This document shows positions 41,691 through 53,100 of a stretch of 64,000 nucleotides of DNA, in pieces. Origin of the DNA: Amblyomma americanum (taxonomy: Eukaryota; Arthropoda; Arachnida; Ixodida; Ixodidae); NCBI RefSeq assembly GCF_052857255.1, contig NC_135497.1, forward strand, positions 186,286,084 through 186,350,083, read 5' to 3'. Each line of letters starts with the position of its first letter. The first letter of the stretch is position 1. The notes under the pieces were generated by a model. The model worked only from the letters and a program-made list of their open reading frames with translations. It was not told the DNA's origin and searched no databases. A program made the position numbers and the translations under genes.

Positions 41691-41963
41691 TCAAAAGATG
41701 GCACATACCCACACTGGGAGATCGGCCAAGAATCGGGTGGCTGTTCACCTGAACGCAGGTAATAAAAAGGAAAAGCACGTGGGAGCGCAACACCGGTGAA
41801 TTGTTCCTCATGAACAGAAAGGGATGAGAGTCAACCGCGTCTTCGTGCGCCCTCCTCCGCCGTTGCTCGCGCCAGCGCAGCCGTGTACACCGCCGCCATT
41901 TTCTGTCACAAACTCAACGGTCAAATTGACAGCCTCAAAACTGGGACAAAAAACTGTCAATAA

Positions 41964-42274
41964 TAATAATAATTGGTTTTTGGGCAAAGGAAATGGCGCA
42001 GTATCTGTCTCATATATCGTTGAACACCTGAACCGCGCCGTAAGGAAAGGGATAAAGGAGGGAGTGAAAGAAGAAAGAAAGAAGAGGAGCCGTAGTGGAG
42101 GGCTCCGGAATAATTTCGACCACCTGGGGATCTTTAACGTGCACTGACATCGCACAGCACACGGGCACCTTAGCGTTTTTGCTCCATAAAAACGCAGCCG
42201 CCGCGGTCAGGTTCCAACCCGGGAACTCTGGATCAGTAGTCGAGCGCCCTAACCACTGAGCCACCGCAGCGGGT
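41964..42274 (-). repeat. tRNA-derived SINE (Ruka-like) with 10-bp target duplication
   Basis: Same family as 8267 and 40447, ending in an ATT-repeat tail. CTGTCAATAA flanks it at 41954-41963 and 42275-42284. Closest in sequence to the 40447 copy. Confidence 0.9.
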
Positions 42275-42605
42275 CTGTCAATAAGCGCCTGCAGAATTAG
42301 GTGTGCAACGTCATCACTTCTGCCATATCTGTGACGTCATCTGCAGCCACCCATGACGCAAAAAAGCAATATGGCCGCCGGCCACGACCGACCAATAGGA
42401 GCGAGGCTTATTGACACCTTTGTGACAAGTTTTTGACAATTTTCATAATTGACAGTTACGTAATATAGCCCCAGGAGTGGAATTAACCGGGCTATAGTTG
42501 GTTAGTTCGACCATGGGCTAGGGTTAGTTGAACGCCACAGGACCGAGATGAACGTGAAAAAACTGTTGTGATACTGTGTGTGCACGGTGTGAGTCACCCT
42601 CTGAA

Positions 42606-43990
42606 GGAGGAGGAGGATAAACTTCATTTTCGTCGACAAAAGTAGCAGATGGTGTGGGGTTATAGCCCCATCAAGTGGCCATGAGCCCGTGGCGTTCGGC
42701 GACTTTTAGGGCTCCTCTCACAACCCAGATCTGTGTGTACGAGTCGGAACTGAGCAATGCGGCCTCCCACTGGTCTGGATTCGAGAGCTGCAAACCTCGC
42801 GGAGGGGAGTCCTGAGGGCAAGCCCAGAGTACGGTACCCAGAGTATGTGGGATAGAGTGGCATGTTGGCCACATAGTTGACAGGGGGGAAAGTAGACCCT
42901 AGGGGATATGCAGGCATATATCGCGGGGTTGGGGAAGGCGTTCGTTTGGGGCTGCCTCCACGCAACTTCTTGGGGTTTGGTTAGAGAAATATGAGCGGGG
43001 CATATAAGAAGTGCGGTAGTGCATGGTTATGTCATGAAATATAACCATACGATCACTCGCCGTCCGCAGGACGGGCGACACCACATCCCGGTCGACGAAT
43101 CCTTGGGCATGATTGTGGGCCGCCTCGTTCTCTGGATGTGATGTGTGCGCAGGGACCCAGATCAATTGGATTGGGTGGAGTTGGTTTTTGGCTGAGTGGA
43201 AGAGAGAGAGGATGACGGGGGAGACCCGGCCTTTGGCGGAATTACGAATCGCAGATTTAGAGTCGATGAAGATGGTTTCTGCATAGGTGGAAACCATCGC
43301 CAAGGCTAGCTACGGCCGCCTCCTCCGCCTCTTCATGACCTGACGGGAATGGAGCACGCAACCAACGGCCGTCCACAGTAGTTTACAACCGCGAGCGAAA
43401 AAAACATCCCGATCGGGGTACATGGCGGCGTCGACATAGACCGCTGTCTGATCTGTTAAATACTGTTTATGCAAAGACTTTAGCCTTGTCCTTGCGGCGA
43501 GTGACATGATACTCTGGGTTCATGTTTTTTTGGAGAGGGGTAACGATAAAGTTGCTGTGGATATGGGACGGAAGCTGGGCCTTGTCGGCGACAGTCGTTT
43601 CGAAGCTTATTCCAAGCTTGTCGAGTATGTGACGTCCCGTGGAGGTGTGGGTGAGACGCTCGTACTGAGAAGTGAGATGAGCTTCCGAGAGCTCCGTCAC
43701 AGAGTTAGACCCCTAATGCCTGTAGTTTATACGTGGGGGTCCGGTGAGGGAGATGGAGAGCCGCCTTGTATGCCTGTCTATAATAAGGCAGTCAGCGCGG
43801 TCCCCTTCCTGGCAGCTAAGGTAGAGGTAACTAAGGGAGGGTATATGGGAGGCAACTGATAACAAACGCATGAACAAGACGTCGGAGGCCAGCCTCTCGC
43901 ATGCCTCTATGTTTATTAGCGATGCGACGAATTAGACGAATGGTCTGCGAGACAGAGACGGTGAGTTTGGTCAGAGTGTCGGTGTTTTTT
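42606..43990 (-). mobile_element. RNase H-bearing LINE fragment (I/R1-like)
   Basis: Minus-strand frames, broken by shifts, give the end of a reverse transcriptase protein (RRLVHAFVISCLPY; EAHLTSQYERLTHTSTGRHI), then an RNase H domain (VYVDAAMYPDRD; ETIFIDSKSAIRN; IQLIWVPAHTSHPENEAAH). RNase H downstream of RT marks I- and R1-type non-LTR elements. The element is 5' truncated and ends at AAGTTTATCCTCCTCCTCCT. Confidence 0.8.
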
Positions 43991-44029
43991 TCTGATTTCT
44001 CTGGATGAGAAGCCTCAATACCCTAATGG

Positions 44030-44700
44030 TGGATACTTCGCGTATGAAGAAAGCTTTGCGGCGGTCCGACGTAAAGCTGGTTTTTTCTGCACCTAAAAGA
44101 CTGGAAATACTTTGGTCAATGGTCAATCGAGATCTAAGAAAAGCCGCCAAAACAGTGTGAAAAGAAACAGTAGAGGGCTTTCACCGAATGTTAAAAAAAG
44201 TGGTCTACTATGTACATTTGGCGTGTGGGTCATCATGCATAGGACAGAATGGACGTTGTTTAAATAACAGGCTCAGAGAACATGGCAGAGATATCAAAGA
44301 CAGCGCGGGAAAGAATCTGCCCGACGTGGCCACCTGCGCACCACAAATCTTGACAAAAGCAAGGAAGGTTCTGAGGAGTTACAAGCAACAGCTTGTGAGC
44401 GATATTATTTGAAGCGCATATCATTCCTAAAAGAGGAGTGAAGTGCGTCAGCACACCTTATATCAGTTGGAAAAGAAAAAAGATGAGTTTTCTTTATTGC
44501 TAAGAACGCGGAGAATCTTAATGGCTGCTTGGTTTTAAAGACATGTTTTTATGTTTTTTATGCTGCGAGCGTGGCCCGGGGTATACATTGCCGTCAATGC
44601 CGTAAAATATCTTTAAATTGCTAAAGTCAGCGCTCGTGTTTGTGTCTCTTCCTTATTGTCCCGCCTGTCGCGCTGTTATTTGTGCTATGATTGACAGTTC
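44030..44700 (+). mobile_element. Penelope-like element fragment (GIY-YIG end)
   Basis: The plus frame gives KLVFSAPKRLEIL and then VVYYVHLACGSSCIGQNGRC with a following RLREHGRDIKD, a degenerate GIY-YIG motif. EAHIIPKRGVKCVSTPYISW follows after a frameshift. A Penelope-type terminal motif (AGCGCTCGTGTTTGTGTCTC) follows to 44700. Confidence 0.7.
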
Positions 44701-45227
44701 GTGTGGGCAACTTCCGTCTACATCTTCCGTCCACGCCACTCATGAGCCAAGAAAGGCTTACGCCTTAAAATTTAGGCCTCTTCTTACTCGTTATAAGGTT
44801 TTTTTTTTTTCATTTTTACCATAAAGCACAAGGTCTGTTGCGAACTGCACTGCGCTAGAGCTGACGAAAACAGAAGGAGATGAAGTAGCTGCTGTCTCTT
44901 ACCTTCAGCGTTTCATTACAAAATAGTGAATATCTGCTTCAGCGGTAGTGCCTAGAGATAGTCAACGCAGAAAGTGACGCCCTGAGCCAAAATTGAGGTG
45001 AGCGAAAAGCCAAATGCAACCACGGCGAGTAGCAGACGATCCGCACCCGAGCGCCAAGCGGAGAACAGCAGCGCCAGATTTGTCACGAAGCGGAGGCGCG
45101 CGGAACTACGCTTCATCCCATGCCGGTCAGCACAGTTACTCATTTTTTAGCCACCATACTAATGCCAGGACTACTGCGTGATTTTCGCCCATTCACCTGG
45201 ATCTGGCGGTGTGCGACATATTGCTAA
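44701..45227. other. Intergenic, unassigned
   Basis: No recognised element. GC content rises at 45000-45120. Confidence 0.4.
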
Positions 45228-45635
45228 AGGAGTATAGACACCTAATTTTAGTGGCATGTTTTCTTCTTTATACTAATCCGGAAGACACTGCTACACATGA
45301 ATCATTACGTGATATTTGCCTACGACCGCTAAATAATTTATAATCAATTTTTTTATGTTGTGTTGTTTCGGATTCGGTTTCAATCATATAGTTTCTTTCT
45401 GTTAATAGTAAGAAACTCTATGGTTTCAACAGCCCAACGATGGCTGTGACCTCAAAACTACTGCTTCACTGTTTCATATATTTAATTGACTGCAGTGCTG
45501 AAGCCAGCCTTCCTCAAGAGCTGAAATGACAATGAATGAGGAAGCAGTGATTATATTGGAGTTTTTTTTTTTTTCGTGTCTCAAGTGACCTTTAAGTACA
45601 TGTTGACGTCACGGTCCTCATATGGCGGCGCCAAA
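45228..45635. mobile_element. Fold-back MITE, TTAA family, copy 2 (right end lost)
   Basis: Starts AGGAGTATAGACACCTAATT after CTAA and follows the 34444 copy through GACCGCTAAATAATTTATAA. The far terminus is missing. Confidence 0.7.
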
Positions 45636-46065
45636 TAGAACCGGTTGGAAACCCAAATGGTTCCAACTGTTCTTTTTTTTTTTTTTTACTGGGTTCCGTT
45701 TCCTCCACAGTCATAATTATGTGAAAGACTAACCAGCCGTACGAACGTGCCTGTGTGGCCTAGCTAGGGTGTCTAGCCTAGCGGCAGTTCGTCTAAAAAT
45801 CGCAACCCAAGGTTGAGGGGATACTGCGATGGATAGATGATGCGTAGCAGCATGCGTACAGCTTGAGAGGCGACCGTGAGTCAGAAAAACCATGGCGCTT
45901 TGCTTGCTCACGTGGAGACGTTCTTACATTCCATTACCTTCATGCTCTTTCGATGAGGGCACCTTCAGAAAATGTTTTTCGATATTTCGTGCAGACGTTC
46001 ACCAGTGCATATTTCGTTTCAATCCAGTTGGAAAAATTTATGGTGCTGAAAGCAAAACTGAAACC

Positions 46066-46313
46066 GCGCGGCGGCTCCGTTTTTATGGCGGAAAAAACGC
46101 CAATGCGCCCGTGTGCTTTGCAATGTCAGCGCACGTTAAAGATCCCCAGGTGGTCGAAATTATTCCGGAGACCTCGATCCACTACGGCACCTCTTTCTTC
46201 ATTCATTCCCACCTTTATCCCTTCCCTAATGGCGCGGTTCAGGTGTCCAACGATATACGAGACAGATACTACGCCATTTCCTTTCACCAAAAACCAATTA
46301 TTCTTATTATTAT
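46066..46313 (+). repeat. SINE (Ruka-like), 5' truncated
   Basis: Body GATGTCAG-type sequence (ATGTCAGCGCACGTTAAAGA, then TCCCCAGGTGGTCGAAATTA) and tail CCATTTCCTTTCACCAAAAA followed by ATT repeats. The tRNA head is lost. Confidence 0.75.
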
Positions 46314-46315
46314 TA

Positions 46316-46714
46316 ACCGCGAGTTAAGAAACAATGTTAAAACCGAAACTGAAATCCTGCCGCTTGGGGCGCGAGCTGTTACTTCTGGGATAGCCTCAGG
46401 AGGCTGTGTTGGCTGCGTTTCTGGTCATAGAGGAGGCTAGCTGATCCTCGGTAGTTGTGGTGGTGTTGCGTTTTGATGGTTGCGATTGACGGGTGTTTGT
46501 TTTTGTTCTTAACGCACAGCAAGAATTAGTGTGAAGCGAATTTTTCGTTTACAACAAAGTCCTTCAGCGGCCTCTGTCCTATGTAAACAACATTTATTTC
46601 AAAGTTCGACTGGCAGTGCGCGCTGTAGACGTTTGAGGCGGCTCAAGGGACGACCTGCTTGCTTTCATTTGTAGCGCAGCTAATTGAGGAATAGGTAGCT
46701 GACTCAAAGCAGGG
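46316..46714. other. TBRG1 upstream region (putative promoter and 5' UTR)
   Basis: Non-coding sequence before the TBRG1 start codon. No TATA box was recognised. Confidence 0.35.
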
Positions 46715-47188
46715 ATGAACGACGATGTGTCAGACGATTCTAGTGACCTGGACGCTGGAATTACCGCGCATACAATTAAATACTTCCCTCGTAGCGTACG
46801 GCATAAAGGGCCCAGCAATTTGGCGCTCAAGCGGGCTAATCTTATGTTCACGATGGAAAATGAGCGTTATCGCACCAAGTGCCGTAAGCTTGAGCGTTTT
46901 ATGAAGGATTTGGTCATTGAGAGTGCAGCGTTGTGCGATCAGGTGGCACGCGTGCAAGAATCTATCTTCGTGGCCAAAGAAGAACGTCGTTTCCTGCTCA
47001 AGAAGTTCCTCCACTACCGCCAGCAGCGTGATGGGCCCATAGAAACAGTGCGACCAGCAGTCGTCAGCGCACCCGCTCAGGTCGGCAGTTCGACACCTCC
47101 AGCGACACCAGCAATCGGCGGCATTTCGGAAGGCGCCGACAAACCTCAGAAAGCTTCGAAAAAGGTCTTAAAGCGACGTAACACAAAG
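46715..47188 (+). CDS. TBRG1: TBRG1 exon 1
   Basis: Residues 1-158, starting MNDDVSDDSSDLDAGITAHT at the first ATG of the frame. It holds the conserved coiled-coil block and an Ala/Pro/Thr-rich linker. The donor is AAG|GTTTGT at 47189, phase 0, just before the frame runs into a stop. The frame fits exon 2 exactly. Confidence 0.88.
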
Positions 47189-50100
47189 GTTTGTGTGCGG
47201 CAACAAACGCCGCTCATTTGCTAGATTAATAGCTTCTCCGTGTCCATATTTATAATATAAGAGCCAGCAAGCCTCACTCTTTATTTCCAGCACAGTGCAA
47301 CTATTGCAATGTCGACACGTCCGTAACGAATGCTTGGTCGCCCGCAGGGGCTACATTATTCTGCAACTGAGGTGCGTCTGTTATGTGCCAAAATAACGCT
47401 ATGAGATTTGTGTAGGCCACGGTCCCTTCCGCACTTAACTGCAGTGTACGAAGGCTGCTGTGCAGAACAAGAAAACTATGACAGCAATGCCAGCTGTGTG
47501 ATTGCACTTGCACATAAGGCTGCTCTGCAGAACAAGAAAACTATGACAGCAGCTGCTAGCAGTGTGACTGCACTTGCATATGAGCTTCGCTTCCAAAGCC
47601 CTATAACTATGGTCCAATTTCGCCAGCTTTGCTCACCACAACTGCTCTTAGGCGAACTTGCTTTCCGAGGCCGTATAGGGTAATGCAATTTATGGAACAC
47701 TGTCTGGTCAGGATGAAGCGTTTTAGCAAGGTGAAGATAGGGTAACCAACCAAGTCAAAGACAGACGAAAATGACGTTTTAGGAGCCTTGTTCAGAATGA
47801 TGGTGCCGTACAGTTCCCGAAACATCATTTTCATTTGTCCTTGACTGGACCAGTGGCGCAACCTTCGCCTTATTAGAACCTAGTGACAGGTTCCAAAATT
47901 CGCCGAATGTGTGACCATCACCCTTGCTAACTGAGTCGTCAAGGCTCTCAAAACGGTGGTTATATTAATAAAGGGGGTAATTACTAACAACACAGAACAG
48001 GAAAAGAAAAAGCCAGAATGAGCTTCTCTAATTTGTGTACATTGTAAAATTTCTGGTTTTCTTAATGGTTGTCACTATTAGATGGTTACAAGCTAGCTGA
48101 GCAGTAGATTTTGTCAATATGCACATAGTGGAGTTCTAAGGATGTTTTAAAGGACAGTCTGCATATATCACTGATAGTTCTTGCAATTAAGCCAGCATAT
48201 TTGTTCTCGAAATTTGCATATTTAACTACTGAGCACTAGTTGGTTGTTTTCTTATTTCTTCTTGTTGATCCTGTACTGTCTTTTGTCTAAAGCTCCCAGG
48301 CCACTGCATGCATGATCAGAGTTGTCACCAGGCCGTTTGGTGGAGCATCTGTGGGGCCCCTGAGGCACCAATGCTTTAAACAGTGAGGAGGACCGTCCCT
48401 GTTGCTGTGAAGTGCCTCCAGAGCCTCAACAGCACTTCCTGAGCCCCACCACATGGCCCAGTGACTGCTTTGGTCACATGTGCTCTGGCTTGGAAACTTT
48501 ACAAAAAGGGTATGTGGCATGAACACGACTGTGGAGTTTCTGGTTTGAGCACTGTTGATGTGCAGGCTAATTAGTGTATTCATATAGGAGGTGCATTGTC
48601 AGCTGTGGTCACTGGGATCAAGCCGCACCCCCAGGCCTGGTTTTACAATTCCACCAACACAGATCTTTTTACTGTTTCTTTATCCAGTGCAGTGTGGCAC
48701 TGGGATTTGAGCCGTGGTCCTCTTGTTCGTAAGGTGGGTGCTCAGGCACATGCTCTGCTGTTGTGGTTTAGTTGACAGACAAGAACTAGGTATGGGATTC
48801 CTGGCAATATAGAGGAATTCTGTAGCATTAACAAGAGGGTGGCAGGCATCATAGTTGCTCAATTAAAGGTATAAAGTGAAGGTGGTACAAGCGAATGCAC
48901 CCACATTCAGCCATGATGACCAGATAGTGGAAAGTTTCTATGAAGATGTGGAATCTGCAATGAGTAAAGTAAAAACCAATATACTTAGGGCCCTTCGTTT
49001 TTCAGTAAAACTTGATTTTACCCGATTCTTGCACCTCGAACATATTTAAAAAAAATCAGGTTAAACCCAATTTCTCCCCAAAAAGGAGTCTTCTAAACAT
49101 TGTTGGTTTTCTAGTTCACAAAGCTGAAGACACCTGAAGACAAATTTGTGGATATCTAGTGCTTATTCCAAAAGGGTTTCTTCAGTCAAATGGGGATCTT
49201 AAACTTCTTTTAACGCTAGTTTTCATGAGGCAAATGAATTTGAAGATAAGTTCGAAAAGGGCAACGTAGAAGCGAGTGGCCAAAACATGGCTACCAACCA
49301 GGTGTTTTATCAGGGTCACTGTGTTGCTACCCTCACTATTGACACCCTGATCCAAGGACCTTGTGCATTTTAAAATGGTTGTTGTGATGTTGAATGTTTT
49401 CACAGTGAAAAAATAAAGGAAGGCCAGTCTTGCTCAGACACGGGAGGGCTCCTTACGTGATTAGTAATGTATGCAAAGGAATATTTGTAATACATTTGGA
49501 AAAAAAAAATTTAATGGTATACGATTTTCTAGTGGAACTTGATTTCTATGGTGTTTATAAAAGGAGCAAGAAAAGGGTGTCTTATGTCCAGCAGAAAAAA
49601 TGCACTGTTATATTAATCTGTCTTGCACTGCAAAAAATGACCCGAATAAATTCATTCTGTGGAATTTTTTTCTGAATAACCCCACTTGCACCCGAATCTA
49701 AGCTTGCAAAAATATCGCCCGGTTTTTACTCCCCAAATTCTGGAAAAAAACAAAACCCAAAAACGAAGGGCCTGAAGTATGCTATATTGATGGATGACTT
49801 CAGTGCGCGGTAAGCAAGAAGCAGGCAGGATACCTGGCAGTAGGTGACAATCGCATAATTTCTAGGATTAACAGGGGGCAGCTATTAGTAGAGTTCGCTG
49901 AATGGAATGATGTAAACATAATGAAAACCTTCTTACGCAAAAGGGAGAACCGGAAGTGGACATGGAAGAGCCCAAATGGGGAGACTAAAATTGAAAACTG
50001 AAACAGACTTCATATTGTGCCACTCACCCTGGTATCGTGCAGGATGCGAGGGTCCTCGGCAATATTTAATGTAGTGACCATAGGATGGCGACGTCTCGAA

Positions 50101-53100
50101 TTAACCTAGACTTGAACAAGGAATGGAAGAAACTAATAAGAAAGGAACCTATCAATGAGTTAATGGTAAGAGAGAAAGTAGAGGAATCCAGGATCTCTCT
50201 GGAGAACAGATATCCGGCTCTGACTGAGGACGATGACCTCAGTGTTCTAGCAACGAATTACAGTCTCAGAGGTAACATTGTGGAGTGCGCAATTGAGGTA
50301 GATGGAAGGTTAGTTAGGCAGGATACCTTTAAGCTCTCTCAGGAGATGAAAGATCCGATTAAGAAGCATGAAAGCCTCTAACCCAACAGACAGAATTGAA
50401 CTGGGCGAGCCATCAAAGTTAATCAGTAATCTTAAGGTAACCAACATAAGGAAGTATAACATGGAGAGAATCGAGCATGCCAAAAAAAAACAGAGGTAGC
50501 CTGAAAGTGATCATGAGGAAAGTAGGCATGAGCAAAAATCATGTATGCACTAAGAGACAAGCAAGGCAATGTCATGACCAACATGGGTAAGATATTTATT
50601 GTAGCTGAGGGGTTCTACACAGATCTATACAATAGCCAAAGTAATCAGGACGATAATGAGAGAAGCAGTAGGGCAGAGAAATTGCACATTCTGCCGTATG
50701 CACTAAGAGACAAGCAAGGCAATGTCATGACCATAGGTCGGCGAACTCACTTATGAGTCCAATCACTCGGGCTCACTCAGGCTCATTTTAGATCATGATC
50801 TGAGTCGTGAGTGAGTCCGGACTCACATTCAGATCATGATCTGAGTCGTGAATGAGTCCAGACTCATGCTTAGGTCACGATCTGGGCGTGAGTCCGGGCT
50901 CACTTTCATATCATGATCTGAGTCGTGGTGAGAGTGTGCTCACATTCAGGTCGCGATCTGAGTCTTCCTGGTCAGTCCGGTAGACGGTGGGCCTATCAAA
51001 CCAAATAAGTCTATGATGTGAGGTTGAACAATCCCATGATCCCAAGTGAATCCATGATGGCGATTGGGCACGAGTTTGTAGCATTCGTAAACGTGAGTTT
51101 CCTGCACACTCATAATATACTGAATGTGCTTTTGGTTGGGTTGATGATATAGAGAAATTTCACTATTTCTTGGCATCTATTTTTTGTGGTTATTGCACTC
51201 TAGCACATTACTAAAAGGAGAGAAATGTTGATTAGTCGTCGTGCTTGGGCTAGTTGGATATTAGCTGTGGCTTGCTGTATCGCAGTTGTTCGACTTCTTT
51301 CTTTACTGTTTTTTAATTGGTTGCCGAAACATGCAGCAGTCACATCTTTACGTCCCGCGAGCAGCAGCTACAGGCCTCTAGGCCTCTCAGTCAGACCTGG
51401 CTGCAGGCTAGCTGCAGTTAAGAGCTCATCGTATCACCGTGTTTTGAACAGTTTATTGACATTTTAGGCGCGTAACTTGGGCCGTTGAGCATAAAATCGA
51501 TTCAGCTGTCCAATGTGTGAGCTTATGGGAATCCTGAGTCAAGGTGAGCCTGGGTGAGTCATGAGTTGAAATGTACAAGTGAGTACGAATGAGTGAGAGC
51601 AGATGAGTCGAAAGGAGTTAGTCCAGGTGAATCGTGAGTTGAAATGAGTGAGCTCAGGTAGTTGTGAGTCAAAATGAGTGAGTGAGTTCAGGTGAGTCGA
51701 GTCGAAATGCGTGAACCCAGGTCAGTCGTGAGTCGAAATGAGTGAGTGAGCCTAGATGAGACATGTGTCGCCATGAGTGGTCCACCCCTGATGAGTGATG
51801 AGTCTGAGTGAGCCCAAGTTAAATGAGTTTGAGTTCATAAGCTCGAGTGAGCCCGAGCTTCTGTGAGTGTGAATGAGTGAGCCCATAGGTTGACCTAAGT
51901 TTTGTGAGTGAGCCTGAGTGAGCACTCGTTAGTTTGCCGAGGTATGGTCATGACCAACATGGATAAGATATTTATTGTAGCTGAGAGGTTCTACACAGAT
52001 CTGTACAATAGCCAGAGTAATTAGGACGATAATGAGAGAAGCAGTAGTGCAGAGAAATTGCACATTCTGCCGGCAACAAAGGTGGAAGTAAAAAAGGCCT
52101 TGCAAGCAATGCAGAGGGGTAAAGTAGCTGTGAGGATTAGGTAACAGTAGCTCTGTTGAAAGACAGTGCGGAGATTGTGCTAGAAACTCTGGCCACCCTG
52201 TATACACAATACCTCATGATGTCAGGCGTACCGAAATCTTAGAAGAACGCTAATATTGTCTTAATCCATAAGGAGATGTCAAGGACTTGAAAAATTACAG
52301 ACCAATCAGCTTACTGCCAGTTTCCTGCATGATATTGACAAAGATAATTGCTAATAGAATCGGGACAACCTTAGACTTCAATCAACCAAATGATCAGGCA
52401 AGCTTTTGTAAAGGATACTCGACAATAGACCGTATTCACACTATCAGTCAGGTGATAGAGAAATGCGCAGAATATAAACAACCCCTATATACAACATGAA
52501 CTGGTGGGCGAGTTGGTCAGACATGGTTCTTGTAAACCAGTGCAACGACTCGAAGCCAAACAGAAAGGGACAAAACACAGCGCTGAACTAACAACAGATT
52601 AGTTTTATTCAGGGCACCATGCAGTGGTTAAATACACGCTGGTATCGCAGAATAACAGAAAAACAGAGATAAACAATAAAAAATAAAAAATATCGTTTCA
52701 CAGCCTAATCATTGTGATTGTGTGAAAGCTTTGCCGAAGCAGTAAAATTGTTGCAAAAAGCAAAGACCAGCTCACCAGGGAGATAATTGAGGCATCAGAA
52801 ATCATGAAGATAGGTAGCAATGCATAAGCACCCTTTCTGTTGCTATCTCGGAAAAAAAACACGGATACCTAATGTCATAGTTACGTGCTTCGGCCAAGCT
52901 TTCGCACAATCACAATGATTAGGCTGTGAAATGATATTTTTTCTTATTTTTTCTTGTTTATCTGTTTTTCCGTTATTCTGCGATACCAGCGTGTATTTAA
53001 CCACTGCATGGTGCCCTGAATAAAACTAATCCGTTGTTAGTTCAGTGCTGTGTTTTGTCCCTTTCTGTTTGGCTTCGAGCCGTTGGGCTGGTTTACAAGA

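Noticed and set aside
45863..46440. 154- and 182-codon plus-strand frames
   Set aside because: Both run through the SINE at 46066-46313, so they are chance frames.
52500..53100. Hammerhead ribozyme in the Penelope arms
   Set aside because: Penelope-like elements often carry one, but I could not find a CTGATGA core paired with a GAAA segment in the right arrangement.
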